From NCBI RefSeq assembly GCF_014083985.1, contig NZ_CP046907.1, positions 4,936,501-5,000,500 of the forward strand: a stretch of 64,000 nucleotides of DNA, in the 5' to 3' direction. The stretch comes from Streptomyces sp. SCUT-3 (lineage in GTDB: Bacteria > Actinomycetota > Actinomycetes > Streptomycetales > Streptomycetaceae). The stretch's first letter is position 1. Every line of letters starts with the position of its first letter. The position numbers and the translations under genes were made by a program. Positions 55,703 to 64,000 of the stretch are shown in pieces. The notes under the pieces are model-generated. The model had not been told where the DNA came from. It was given only the letters and a program-made list of their open reading frames with translations, and did not search any database.

Positions 55703-56656
55703 GTGAAGGACGTGCGGGGCCTCGCGGCCCACGATCTGCTGCCCCTGCTCGGTGACGCCGACGAAAAGGTCGCACAGGAGGCGGAGGACGCACTGGAGCG
55801 GCTCGGGGAGGAGGCCGTCCCCCTGCTCCGACGCGCCCGGGAGGAGGGGCCGGGCCGGCTGCGGGCACGAGCCCTGACCGTGCTCGCCCGGATCGGCGGG
55901 GAGGCGGCGCTCTCCCGCGCCGACGTGGCAGCGGTCGAGCGGCTCGTCCGCGTCAGGCTCTCGGACGACCGCCCCGGGACGTTGGAAACGTGCTGGAGCC
56001 GCTGGATCGCCGTTCCCGGGGGAGACCGGGACGGCGTCGTCGAGGCCTTGGGCCTCGCCCGCCCCAGGCCCGCGACCTTCGCCCTCGCCCGGGACGTGCT
56101 CGACCAGGACGTCCACCACCGTCCTGTCGACAGCCCCCGACGTTACGGGCGGGTCTTCGTCACGCCCGAACTGGACGGCTGGACCCTCGTCCTCGGCGCC
56201 TGGTGCGATCCCTGCGGCGAGGAGCGCGCGGAGGACGTGCTGCGCCTGTGCACGCAGCTCAGCGCCCGCTACGGCCGTGCCCAGGCGTACTACTACGGCT
56301 CCCAGGGGGACGGCTCCGCGTGGCTGATCGCCGAGGCCGGGGCCGTCGTGCGGCGCTACTGCGAGACGGGGGAGGGCGAGGACGAACTGCTCACCCTCGG
56401 CGAGCCCCTGCCGCTGGAACGGGCACGCCGCCTCGAACTGGGTCTGTCCCCCGAATGGGACGCGGCGCAGGAGAGCGAGGAGGACGAGGAGGAGTGGCAG
56501 TGGGCCGCGTCCGGTCTGGCGCCCGAGATCGCCGCGGCCCTCGGAGTCAGCCCCCTCGGCCTCGGACCGGACACGCCCTCGCGCGGCACCGGCGTGCTCG
56601 CCCTCACCCCGTACGGCACGGCCCACGGCGTGCCGCCGGGCGCCTACCGCGTCTGA
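55703..56656 (+). CDS. HEAT-repeat protein, probably lacking its native start
   Basis: 317 residues from GTG 55703, 18 bases from the left-end hairpin of the TnpB element. KDVRGLAAHDLLPLLGDADEKVAQEAEDALERLGEEAVPLLRRA and RLRARALTVLARIGGEAAL are HEAT repeats. The rest (WTLVLGAWCDPCGEERAEDVLRL, YYYGSQGDGSAWLIAEAGAVVRRYC, PLPLERARRLELGLSPEWD) is a domain of unknown function. GTG 55703 may not be the original start: an ATG GAC with a good GGAGGAG lies at 54293 across the element. It may still be translated from GTG. Confidence 0.75.
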   Translation: MKDVRGLAAHDLLPLLGDADEKVAQEAEDALERLGEEAVPLLRRAREEGPGRLRARALTVLARIGGEAALSRADVAAVERLVRVRLSDDRPGTLETCWSRWIAVPGGDRDGVVEALGLARPRPATFALARDVLDQDVHHRPVDSPRRYGRVFVTPELDGWTLVLGAWCDPCGEERAEDVLRLCTQLSARYGRAQAYYYGSQGDGSAWLIAEAGAVVRRYCETGEGEDELLTLGEPLPLERARRLELGLSPEWDAAQESEEDEEEWQWAASGLAPEIAAALGVSPLGLGPDTPSRGTGVLALTPYGTAHGVPPGAYRV

Positions 56657-56699
56657 CGGGCCGCCCCGGACGGGGGAGGCTCCGGGGCGGGCGGCCCGT
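56655..56699. terminator. GC-rich hairpin after the HEAT gene
   Basis: ACGGGCCGCC near 56657 pairs with GGCGGCCCGT near 56699, with CCCGGA/TCCGGGG inside and a short bulge. Placed directly after the stop. Confidence 0.6.
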
Positions 56700-56798
56700 A
56701 CCCGTACCACTCGTCGGCCCGGAGGAGCTTCGGGCACATCCAACGGCCCAGCGGTAAAGGCAGGGCCGCCGGGCGGTCCCGTGCGCCAGGATGGCGGG

Positions 56799-58577
56799 AT
56801 GACCGATGAATCGATCGCCGGCCCCAACGACCCGGCCGCTCCCACGACTTCCGCGGACTCCACCATCCCCGCCGAGTGGGCGACCCCGCGGCGCGTCGCC
56901 GACGCCTACGTGCAGGCCCTCGCCTACCTCGACCCGCTGACCGCCGTCTACCTCGGGCTCAACCCGGAGGACACCCGGCTGCCCGACCTGTCCCCGGACG
57001 GCCTGGAGGCCGTCGCCGACCTGGGCCGCCGCACGCTCGCCGAGCTCGACGCGGCGGAGAAGGCCATGGTGGAGAAGGCCGCGGCGGGCGACGCCCCCGG
57101 GATCGACGCCGTCGCCGAGCGGCGCTGCGCCCGGCTGCTGCGGGAGCGGCTGACCGCTTCCCTCGCCGTCCACGACGCGGGGGAGGGGCTGCGGACCGTC
57201 CGCAACCTGGCGTCCCCGCTGCACGAGGTGCGCGACGTCTTCACCCTCGTGCCGACCGCCACCGACGAGGACTGGGCGCGGATCGCCCGCCGCCTGGAAC
57301 GCGTCCCGCAGGCCCTGGACGGCTACCGGGCCACCCTCGCCGAGGGGATCAGGCAGGGCCTGCTCTCCGGTCCGCAGCAGGTCACCACGGTGATCGGGCA
57401 GCTCGCCGAGTGGCTGGGCACGGAGTCGGGCAACGGCTGGTTCGCCGACTTCGCCGCCGGCGGGCCCCAGCCCCTGCGGCCCGAACTGGACCGGGCCGCA
57501 GCCTCCGCCACCGCCGCCCTCACGGACCTGCGCGACTGGCTGCGCGACGTCTACGCCCCCGCCGCGGCCGACACCCCGGACACGGTGGGCCGCGAGCGCT
57601 ACGCCCGCCTCGTCCGCCACTGGAACGGCGCGGACGTCGACCTCGACGAGGCGTACCACTGGGCCTGGGGCGAGTTCCGCCGCCTGGAGGCCGAGATGCG
57701 GGCCGAAGCCGGACGGGTCCTGCCCGGCGCGGACCCGTCGGAGGCCATGAGGTACCTGGAGGAGGAGGGCCCCGCGATCCACGGGGCCGAGGCGGCCCGC
57801 AGCCACCTGCAGGACCTGATGGAGCAGGCGATGCGGGACCTCCAGGGAACCCACTTCGACCTCGCCGAGCCCGTCCGCCGGGTGGAGTCGATGATCGCCC
57901 CGCCGGGCAGCGCGGCCGCGCCCTACTACACCGCGCCCTCGCTGGACTTCTCCCGCCCCGGGCGCACCTGGCTGCCCGTCCGCAGCCACGACCGCTACCC
58001 GCTGTGGGACCTGGTCAGCACCTGGTACCACGAGGGGGTCCCCGGCCACCACCTGCAGCTCGCGCAGTGGAACTACGTGGCCGGCAGCCTGTCCACCTAC
58101 CAGGTGAGCCTCGGTTCGGTCAGCGCCAACGTCGAGGGCTGGGCGCTGTACGCCGAGCGCCTGATGGACGAGCTCGGGTACCTCACCGACCCCGGGGCCC
58201 GCCTGGGCTACCTCAACGCGCAGATGATGCGTGCGCTGCGGGTGATCGTCGACATCGGCATGCACTGCCGCCTGGACTTCCCCGACGACTCCCCGTACCT
58301 GCCGGGCGAGCTGATGACGCCGCGGGCCGCCCGCGAGTTCTTCGGCCAGTACTGCGGTCTGGCCTCCGAGGTCCTCGACAGCGAGCTGGTCCGCTACCTG
58401 GGGCTGCCCGGCCAGGCCATCGGCTACAAGCTGGGCGAGCGGGCCTGGCTGGCCGGCCGCGAGGCGGCCCGCCGGGCCCGCGGCGACGCCTTCGACCTCA
58501 AGGCCTGGCACATGGCCGCCCTCTCCCAGGGCTCCCTCGGCCTGGACGACCTGGTCGAGGAGCTGTCCCGCCTCTGA
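56799..58577 (+). CDS. DUF885 family metallopeptidase-like protein
   Basis: 592 residues. The zinc motif is VSTWYHEGVPGHHLQLAQWN (HExxPGHH) with the distant Glu in SANVEGWALYAERLMDELG, as in the DUF885 group of M32-like peptidases. The N-terminal half is helical and acidic (TPRRVADAYVQALAYLDPLTAVYLGLNPED). ATG 56799 has GGATGGCGGG ahead; no signal peptide, so it is cytoplasmic. Likely a carboxypeptidase or oligopeptidase. Confidence 0.9.
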   Translation: MTDESIAGPNDPAAPTTSADSTIPAEWATPRRVADAYVQALAYLDPLTAVYLGLNPEDTRLPDLSPDGLEAVADLGRRTLAELDAAEKAMVEKAAAGDAPGIDAVAERRCARLLRERLTASLAVHDAGEGLRTVRNLASPLHEVRDVFTLVPTATDEDWARIARRLERVPQALDGYRATLAEGIRQGLLSGPQQVTTVIGQLAEWLGTESGNGWFADFAAGGPQPLRPELDRAAASATAALTDLRDWLRDVYAPAAADTPDTVGRERYARLVRHWNGADVDLDEAYHWAWGEFRRLEAEMRAEAGRVLPGADPSEAMRYLEEEGPAIHGAEAARSHLQDLMEQAMRDLQGTHFDLAEPVRRVESMIAPPGSAAAPYYTAPSLDFSRPGRTWLPVRSHDRYPLWDLVSTWYHEGVPGHHLQLAQWNYVAGSLSTYQVSLGSVSANVEGWALYAERLMDELGYLTDPGARLGYLNAQMMRALRVIVDIGMHCRLDFPDDSPYLPGELMTPRAAREFFGQYCGLASEVLDSELVRYLGLPGQAIGYKLGERAWLAGREAARRARGDAFDLKAWHMAALSQGSLGLDDLVEELSRL

Positions 58578-58603
58578 CCCGCCGCCGACCCGCACCGGCC
58601 CCT

Positions 58604-58630
58604 CCCGCCCCGCCGCCCCGGCGGGGCGGG
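58604..58630. terminator. 11-bp perfect hairpin terminator
   Basis: CCCGCCCCGCC (58604-58614) and GGCGGGGCGGG (58620-58630) with a 5-base loop, 27 bases after the DUF885 stop. Confidence 0.82.
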
Positions 58631-58812
58631 AAGGACCGCCGGGCAGGCAGGGCCGGGGGTATGACAGGGCCCGGGGGAGTGGGGTGGGAAGAAGTTTCCG
58701 AGGGTGTCATGGACTCGTCATGAACGTCTACCATGCTGCACGTCTACACGCGTAACACCCCCCAGTGGCACGTCGGTCGTGCATCTCCCTCCCCTCCCAG
58801 GAGCACCCACCC

Positions 58813-61194
58813 ATGTCCCTGAAACCCCCACCGGCCCGCGGCCGTCACCGCGCCCTGGCCGCGGGCTGCTCGCTCGCCCTGGCCGGCACCGCGCTCTCCC
58901 TCACCGGCGGCGGCGCCGTGCAGGCGGCCTCCGCCGACATCGTCATCAGCCAGGTCTACGGCGGCGGCGGGAACTCCGGATCCCCGTACACCCACGACTT
59001 CGTCGAGCTGTACAACCGCGGGACCGGCCCGGTGTCCGTGACCGGCTGGACCGTCCAGTACGCCTCCGCCACCGGCTCCTCGTGGACGAGGACCACGCTG
59101 TCGGGCACCATCGCCCCCGGCGCGTACTACCTGGTGCAGCAGGCCGCCGGCACCGGCAGCGGCTCGGCGCTGCCCGCCGCCGACGCCACCGGCAGCACCG
59201 CGATGAGCGCCACGACGGGCAAGGTCGCCCTCGTCACCGGCGGCACGGCGCTGACCTGCAGCACCGGCTGCGCCTCCAGGAGCGGGGTGAAGGACTTCGT
59301 CGGCTACGGCAGCAGCGCCTCCTCCTCGGAGACCTCCCCGACCGCCACCCTGTCCGCCACCACCGCCGCGGTGCGCGCCGCGGGCGGCGCCACGGACACC
59401 GACAACAACGCGGCCGACTTCTCGGCGTCCGCCCCGACCCCGCGCAACTCCAGCCACAGCGGCGGCGGTGGCGGTGGCGGCGGCACCCGCATCCGCGACG
59501 TCCAGGGCGCCCGCCACGTCTCGGCGCTGGCCGGGAAGAGCGTCACCGACGTGCCCGGCGTGGTCACCGCGGTGGGCGCTGCCGGCTTCTGGATGCAGGA
59601 TGCCGCCCCGGACTCCGACCCGGCGACCAGCGAGGGCATCTACGTCCACGCCGGTTCGGCGCCCGGCGTCTCGGTCGCCGACTCGGTGAAGGTGTCCGGC
59701 ACGGTCACCGAGTACCGTTCCGGAGGCAGCGCCTCGACCTCCCTGACCCTCACCGAGATCACCTCCCCGGCGGTGACGGTCCTCGCGTCCGGCGCCGCCC
59801 TGCCCGCCGCGACGGTGGTCGGCTCCGGCGGCCGGGTCCCGCCGGGCGCCGTGATCGACGACGACGCCACCGGCGACGTGGAGACCTCCGGCACCTTCCA
59901 GCCCGCCACGGACGGCATCGACTTCTGGGAGTCGCTGGAGGGCATGCGGGTCCGGATCGACGGCGCCGCGGTCGTCGGGCCCCGCTCCTCCTACGGCGAG
60001 GTCCCGGTCGTCCCGCAGGGCAGCGGCACCCGCAGCGCCCGCGGCGGCATCGTGGTGCAGTCCGGCGACCACAACCCCGAGCGGGTGATCCTGGACGACG
60101 TCCTGGCGCCCACCCCGACGGTGGACGTCGGCGACACCCTGACCGGCTCCACGGTCGGCGTCCTCGACTACGGGTACGGCAACTTCAAGCTCCTGCCCAC
60201 CGCCACCCCCTCGGTGACCAGAGGCGGGATCACCGCCGAGACCACCGCGGCACCCTCCGCGGACCAGCTGTCCGCCGCCACGTTCAACGTGGAGAACCTG
60301 GACCCGTCCGACCCGCAGGCCACCTTCGACGCGCTCGCCCGGACGATCGTGAACAACCTCAAGGCCCCCGACCTGGTGGCCCTCGAGGAGATCCAGGACA
60401 ACAGCGGCCCCACCGACGACGGCACCGTGGCGGCCGACCGCACCATGGCCAAGCTGACCGCCGCGATCAGCGCCGCCGGCGGGCCGGGCTACTCCTACCG
60501 CCAGATCAACCCGGCGAACAACCAGGACGGCGGCCAGACCGGCGGCAACATCCGCCAGGTCTTCCTGTACCGCACGGACCGCGGCCTGGCCTTCACCGAC
60601 CGCCCCGGAGCGACGGCGACCACGGCCACCTCGGTGACCGGCACCGGCGGCGTGCCGGCGCTGACGTACTCCCCGGGCCGCGTCGACCCGTCGAACTCGG
60701 CGTTCTCCGGCAGCCGCAAGCCGCTGGCCGGCGAGTTCACCTGGAAGGGCAAGCCGGTCTTCGTCATCGCCAACCACTTCAACTCCAAGGGCGGCGACGA
60801 CCCGCTGTTCGGCCGCAAGCAGCCGCCGACCCGCTCCAGCGAGACCCAGCGGCACGCCCAGGCCGCCGCAGTGGACGCCTTCGTCGACCGGATCCTGGCC
60901 GTCGACGCCAACGCGCGGGTGATCGTCCTCGGCGACATCAACGACTTCGAGTTCTCGCGCACCGCCGACATCCTGACGGCCGGCGGATCCCTGGTGGACC
61001 TGCCCCGCACGCTCCCCGCGGCGGAGCGCTACACCTACGTCTACGAGGGCAACTCCCAGGTGCTGGACCACATCCTGATCTCGCCGTCCCTGGCCTCGAC
61101 GGCGTACGCGTACGACATCGTGCACGTCAACAGCGAGTTCGCCGTCCAGATGAGCGACCACGACCCGCAGGTCGTGCGCATCCCGCTGCCCTGA
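58813..61194 (+). CDS. Secreted ExeM/NucH-type nuclease
   Basis: 793 residues. Signal peptide RHRALAAGCSLALAGTALSL to about residue 40 (VQAASA). A lamin-tail domain follows (IVISQVYGGGGNSGSPYTHDFVELYN, VTGWTVQYASATGSSW), then a Gly linker near residue 220, an OB-like region, and an endonuclease/exonuclease/phosphatase domain: AATFNVENLDPSD (Asn/Glu), LVALEEIQDNSG (Glu), KPVFVIANHFNSKGGDDP (His), VIVLGDINDFEFS (Asp/Asn) and VQMSDHDPQVVRI (His). Extracellular DNase/RNase, perhaps for phosphate scavenging. ATG 58813. Confidence 0.93.
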   Translation: MSLKPPPARGRHRALAAGCSLALAGTALSLTGGGAVQAASADIVISQVYGGGGNSGSPYTHDFVELYNRGTGPVSVTGWTVQYASATGSSWTRTTLSGTIAPGAYYLVQQAAGTGSGSALPAADATGSTAMSATTGKVALVTGGTALTCSTGCASRSGVKDFVGYGSSASSSETSPTATLSATTAAVRAAGGATDTDNNAADFSASAPTPRNSSHSGGGGGGGGTRIRDVQGARHVSALAGKSVTDVPGVVTAVGAAGFWMQDAAPDSDPATSEGIYVHAGSAPGVSVADSVKVSGTVTEYRSGGSASTSLTLTEITSPAVTVLASGAALPAATVVGSGGRVPPGAVIDDDATGDVETSGTFQPATDGIDFWESLEGMRVRIDGAAVVGPRSSYGEVPVVPQGSGTRSARGGIVVQSGDHNPERVILDDVLAPTPTVDVGDTLTGSTVGVLDYGYGNFKLLPTATPSVTRGGITAETTAAPSADQLSAATFNVENLDPSDPQATFDALARTIVNNLKAPDLVALEEIQDNSGPTDDGTVAADRTMAKLTAAISAAGGPGYSYRQINPANNQDGGQTGGNIRQVFLYRTDRGLAFTDRPGATATTATSVTGTGGVPALTYSPGRVDPSNSAFSGSRKPLAGEFTWKGKPVFVIANHFNSKGGDDPLFGRKQPPTRSSETQRHAQAAAVDAFVDRILAVDANARVIVLGDINDFEFSRTADILTAGGSLVDLPRTLPAAERYTYVYEGNSQVLDHILISPSLASTAYAYDIVHVNSEFAVQMSDHDPQVVRIPLP

Positions 61195-61295
61195 CCCCGG
61201 ACGGGCGGGGCGCGTCCTCCCGGGCGCGTCCCGCACCCGCCCGTCCCGCACCTCTCCTGCTGTTCACGCTGTCCATCACTCACGAGGAGAAAACG

Positions 61296-62270
61296 ATGCG
61301 CATTCGGAACAGTGAGGCAACAGCCCGGTCACCGCGTGCGGCCCGGCCCGTCCCGGGAGTGTCCCGGCGCACCCTGCTGGCCGGCCTGGGCACCGGTCTC
61401 GGCATGTCCCTGGCGGGCCTGGCGGGCCCGGCCGCGCGGGCGTTCGCCGCGACGCCGAAGGACGCCCGCTGGTGCAACCCGGCCCTGGGGCACTTCCCCT
61501 CCGGCGGGCACTACGGGGCGCCGCGCGGCAGTTACCCCCACGCCGGGCAGGACATCACGAACTCGGTGGGCACCGCGGTCTACGCGGCGGCCGCCGGAAC
61601 GGTGGTCCGGCGGGGCACGGGCGTGCTCACGGGCCGCACCGGCTACGGCCTCGTCATCGCGCACGGCAACGGGCAGTACACCTACTACGGGCACCTCAGC
61701 GTGTTCCGGGTCGCCCTGAACGCCACGGTCGCCGCCGGGCAGCGCATCGCCGACATGGGGGCCACGGGCAACGTCACCGGGCCGCACCTGCACTTCGAGA
61801 CCCACTCGGGCGGGCTGGGCTCCACCGTCGACCCGGTCGCCTTCATGGCCGCCCGCGGTGTCGACCTGGGCGGCGGCTGGCCGCGCATCGACCCGGGGGC
61901 GAACGGCGAGACCGTGAAGGTGGTCCAGTACCTGATGAAGCAGCACGGGTACGCGCTGGAGACCGACGGGTACTACGGACCGGTGTCGTCCGACGCGGTC
62001 AAGAGGTTCCAGGCGTCGCGCGGCCTGGTCGCCGACGGGCAGGTCGGCCCGGCGACGTGGCCGAAACTGGTCTACACGCTCCGGCAGGGCAGCAGTGGCT
62101 CGCACGTGCGGGCCCTGCAGGTCGCGCTCAACAAGCGCAGCGCCGGACTGGTGGTCGACGGCGGCTTCGGCTCGGTGACCTACACGGCGGTGCGGAACTT
62201 CCAGAGCGTCAACCGGCTCCTGGTGGACGGCGAGGCCGGCCCGGTCACCTGGGAGGCACTGGTCGGCTGA
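61296..62270 (+). CDS. Secreted M23 peptidase with peptidoglycan-binding domains
   Basis: 324 residues. Twin-arginine signal SRRTLLAGLGTGLGMSLAGL (RR then hydrophobic), cleaved near AFAATPKD. LytM/M23 domain: GSYPHAGQDITN (His), YGHLSVFRVALNA, GPHLHFETHSGG (HxH). Two peptidoglycan-binding repeats follow: TVKVVQYLMKQHGYALETDG and HVRALQVALNKRSAGLVVDG. Cleaves stem-peptide crosslinks in the wall or in prey cells. ATG 61296 follows GAGGAG. The nuclease gene ends 101 bases upstream. Confidence 0.94.
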   Translation: MRIRNSEATARSPRAARPVPGVSRRTLLAGLGTGLGMSLAGLAGPAARAFAATPKDARWCNPALGHFPSGGHYGAPRGSYPHAGQDITNSVGTAVYAAAAGTVVRRGTGVLTGRTGYGLVIAHGNGQYTYYGHLSVFRVALNATVAAGQRIADMGATGNVTGPHLHFETHSGGLGSTVDPVAFMAARGVDLGGGWPRIDPGANGETVKVVQYLMKQHGYALETDGYYGPVSSDAVKRFQASRGLVADGQVGPATWPKLVYTLRQGSSGSHVRALQVALNKRSAGLVVDGGFGSVTYTAVRNFQSVNRLLVDGEAGPVTWEALVG

Positions 62271-62278
62271 CGACCCGT

Positions 62279-62340
62279 ACGGGCCCCCACGGCGGACTCC
62301 CGGCGCACGTTGCCGGGGAGTGCCCGCCGTGGGGGCCCGT
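62279..62340. terminator. 17-bp hairpin terminator between convergent genes
   Basis: The arms at 62279-62295 and 62324-62340 are perfect complements, with an inner pair of CTCCCGGC/GCCGGGGAG having one bulge. It separates the M23 gene from the DUF397 gene and should serve both. Confidence 0.85.
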
Positions 62341-62348
62341 GCGCGGCG

Positions 62349-62552
62349 TCAGGTGTGGGGGAAGGCGCTGCGTCTTATGCCGGCCACGAAGGCGCTCCAG
62401 GCCAGGGCGGGGACGGTCAGGACCGGCCCCGCCGGATTCTTGCTGTCGCGGAGGGCGACGACCCCCGTTATGTTCCGTGCGACCTCTATGCACTCCCCCG
62501 TGGCTCCGCTGTAGCTGCTCTTGCGGAACTCGAACCCCGTTGGGTCGGTCAC
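62349..62552 (-). CDS. DUF397 protein, partner of the second XRE regulator
   Basis: 67 residues from GTG 62552, directly after the XRE stop. EFRKSSYSGATGECIEVARNITGVVALRDSKNPAGPVL and LAWSAFVAGIRRSAF are the DUF397 pattern. Coupled to the XRE gene and divergent in sequence from the copy at 50876. Confidence 0.93.
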   Translation of the reverse strand: MTDPTGFEFRKSSYSGATGECIEVARNITGVVALRDSKNPAGPVLTVPALAWSAFVAGIRRSAFPHT

Positions 62553-63434
62553 CTACATCTCCTCGGTCAGATCGCTTATCAGGGTGCGGGACTCGTCCGG
62601 CGACAGCGCGGACCTGCACACGTTGTCGAACAGCCCCCGATGACGCTCCGCGTCCTCCTCGCTCTCCAACCACAGTGTGGTGCCGGCGGTCTCCACGTAG
62701 ACCACGTCCAGCGAGGTCGGCTCGTCGAACCCCACGATGACGAACGGCCCGGTCATCGAGGCGTGCGCCCCCGCGCTGAACGGCAGGACCTGGAGGGTGA
62801 CGTTGGGCATGGCGGAGGCTTCCACCAGGCGCTGGAGCTGGAATCGCATCGTGGTCCGGCCGCCCACCTGCTGGCGCAGCGCGGCCTCGCAGACGACGGC
62901 GTGCAGTTGCAGGGGGTTCTCGCGGGTCAGCCGGGCCTGCCGTGCCAGCCGGGCCTGGACGAAGTGCTCGACCTCGTCGGCGTCCTGCCACACGTCGTCG
63001 GCGGAGGCGACGGCCCGCGCGTACTGGGCGGTCTGGAGCAGGCCGGGGACCAGGTGGTTCTGGTAGGTGCGGATCGTGGACGCGCCGTCCTCGAGCTGGA
63101 TGTACTCGACGAGGTCGCCCAGGGCCGAGTACTCCTTCCACCAGCCCGAGGCGCGGCGGCGCTGGCGGTCCGCGTGGGCCAGGGCGAGGAACCGGTTGCG
63201 CAGGGGGCTGTTGCGCGCGACCCCGTACAGGTCGCACAGGGTGTGCAGGTCGGGCTCCCGCACGGGGGAGACGCCCCGCTCGATCTTGGCGATCTTGGTC
63301 TGGGTGGCGGTCAGGGCGGCCGCGGCCTGGGGCTGCGACAGGCCGCTGGTGTCCCTGAGCCGGTGCAGTTCGCCCCCCAGCTTCCGGCCGAGGACGGTTG
63401 ACATGCGCCCCGCGGGCGCTTGGCGGTGTGGCAT
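62553..63434 (-). CDS. XRE-family regulator with DUF5753 (second pair)
   Basis: 293 residues. Helix-turn-helix LGGELHRLRDTSGLSQPQAAAALTATQTKIAKIERG, then DUF5753: YQNHLVPGLLQTAQYARAVA, LARQARLTRENPLQLHAVVCEAALRQ, MPNVTLQVLPFSAGAHASMTGPF and DVVYVETAGTTLWLE. It is close in layout to the regulator at 51097 but clearly different in sequence. ATG 63434 follows GGGAGG. An inverted repeat lies at 63512-63535. No HATPase gene accompanies it. Confidence 0.93.
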   Translation of the reverse strand: MPHRQAPAGRMSTVLGRKLGGELHRLRDTSGLSQPQAAAALTATQTKIAKIERGVSPVREPDLHTLCDLYGVARNSPLRNRFLALAHADRQRRRASGWWKEYSALGDLVEYIQLEDGASTIRTYQNHLVPGLLQTAQYARAVASADDVWQDADEVEHFVQARLARQARLTRENPLQLHAVVCEAALRQQVGGRTTMRFQLQRLVEASAMPNVTLQVLPFSAGAHASMTGPFVIVGFDEPTSLDVVYVETAGTTLWLESEEDAERHRGLFDNVCRSALSPDESRTLISDLTEEM

Positions 63435-63511
63435 GGGTGTGAACCTCCCTGACGAGCGGCCACAGTCTGTAGCCGTTCGTGTGTGCTGCGCAAGCGAGGC
63501 CCTGGCATCTC

Positions 63512-63535
63512 ACTCCCGGGAATGAATTCCCGGGA
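63512..63535. promoter_or_regulatory. Perfect 10-bp inverted repeat upstream of the second XRE gene
   Basis: CTCCCGGGAA (63512-63521) and TTCCCGGGAG (63526-63535) with a TGAA spacer, 78 bases before the start of the XRE gene. A likely operator or leader hairpin. Confidence 0.55.
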
Positions 63536-63603
63536 GCGGTGTGCGAATCGGGGCGGGCGGAGCGCTCCGGGGGCGCGGGGGCGGGGTGCGCCGTACGGGT
63601 TGC

Positions 63604-63650
63604 CGACAGTCGTGTCGATAACGTGCCCTATGATGCCGACAGGAGTGTCG
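63604..63650 (+). promoter_or_regulatory. Twin CGACA-N4-TGTCG dyads around the -10 of the permease gene
   Basis: Two dyads, CGACAGTCGTGTCG (63604-63617) and CGACAGGAGTGTCG (63637-63650), start 33 bases apart, about three helical turns, and flank TATGAT (63629-63634). This is the layout of a TetR-type repressor site over a promoter; the permease gene starts at 63758. Confidence 0.65.
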
Positions 63651-63757
63651 TCAAGGTTCGGCAAAGTGCTGCCCGCGCCGGTACCGCCGTGCCGCGTGCG
63701 GACCCGCCGTCCCCCGCCCACCCCGTGTCCTGTGCCCCCCGTATCCGGGAGTCCCCC

Positions 63758-64000
63758 GTGTTCCTCGCACTACGCGACCTGCGGTTCGCCCGCGGCCGCT
63801 TCGCCCTCATGGGAGCCGTGGTCGCGCTGATCGCCGTCCTGGGCGTGCTGCTGTCCGGCCTCGCCTCGGGTCTGGCCGACGCCGGCATCTCCGGCCTGCG
63901 CGCCCTGCCCAACACCCACATGGCCTTCGACGCCAAGGCCACCAGCGAGCAGTTCTCCCGCTCCACGGTCGAGAAGGAGGACTGGCGGGCGTGGGCCGCG
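63758..64000 (+). CDS. ABC transporter permease, cut by the window edge
   Basis: First 81 residues from GTG 63758: VFLALRDLRFARGRFALMG then a membrane span VVALIAVLGVLLSGLASGL, and an extracellular start (DAGISGLRALPNTHMAFDAKATSEQFS). This is typical of MacB/FtsX-type permeases such as DevC. The rest, and presumably an ATPase and a TetR regulator, lie to the right. The leader has CCGGGAG ahead of the GTG. Confidence 0.82.
   Translation, partial: MFLALRDLRFARGRFALMGAVVALIAVLGVLLSGLASGLADAGISGLRALPNTHMAFDAKATSEQFSRSTVEKEDWRAWAA

Noticed and set aside
58740-58765. CTACACGCGTAAC stretch before the nuclease as a defined operator
   Set aside because: Slightly dyadic, but I cannot tie it to any known regulator, nor does it match the PHO box.

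Overview
The window is about 75% GC chromosomal DNA from an actinomycete, almost certainly a member of the Streptomycetaceae (Streptomyces or a close relative). The evidence is the codon bias, GTG/TTG starts with GGAGG-type ribosome binding sites, two XRE(DUF5753)/DUF397 regulator pairs with a SpoIIAB-like HATPase, a PHO box of Streptomyces type, and the aerobic cobalamin gene order. I see no rRNA, tRNA or CRISPR array.

Layout. 1-13.4 kb: one long leftward operon for late cobalamin synthesis, cobD-cobQ-cobN-chlID-cobO-cobB-cobI-cobM-cobL, nearly all joined by ATGA/GTGA/TTGA overlaps and headed by a cobalamin riboswitch. As read, five of the nine genes carry single-base deletions in G/C runs (eight in all). 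No such lesion was seen in the other 50 kb. 13.5-15.0 kb: an IS30-family element with 28-bp inverted repeats and a CGT target duplication, sitting in the loop of the intrinsic terminator of the phosphate transporter operon. 15.1-16.6 kb: pit plus a small membrane protein, behind a PHO box. 17-30 kb: mixed housekeeping and metabolic genes (FAD oxidoreductase, class II aldolase, alpha/beta hydrolase, wHTH/HEAT-like unknown, LigD-type polymerase, ABC-F ATPase with a 7-codon leader ORF, crotonase, an SDR lacking the catalytic Tyr/Lys, GH15 enzyme). 30-36 kb: SURF1, zinc-ribbon protein, a DEDDh exonuclease-BRCT-TerD fusion, sterol desaturase-like hydroxylase, YhhN lysoplasmalogenase, and a secreted subtilase. 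36.9-40.1 kb: DUF485-actP acetate permease operon behind two GntR/FadR-like dyads, then moaA. 41-46.8 kb: small stress membrane proteins, a tldD-pmbA-kptA operon and a SpoIIE-type phosphatase. 46.9-53.2 kb: regulators, secreted proteins, and the first XRE/DUF397 pair with a divergent HATPase. 53.2-58.6 kb: MBL hydrolase, a TnpB element apparently inserted six bases into a HEAT-repeat gene, and a DUF885 peptidase. 58.8-64 kb: secreted ExeM/NucH nuclease, secreted M23/peptidoglycan-binding protein, the second XRE/DUF397 pair, and the start of an ABC transporter permease behind twin dyad operators.

The most useful novel observations are the two transposon insertions whose pre-insertion states can be rebuilt (IS30 in a terminator hairpin, TnpB splitting a HEAT gene), the probably leaderless 7-codon ORF ahead of the ABC-F gene, shared operator-like motifs, and the concentration of frameshifts in the cob operon. 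No clearly new defence or biosynthetic system is visible. The cluster content is core-genome-like with two young mobile insertions.
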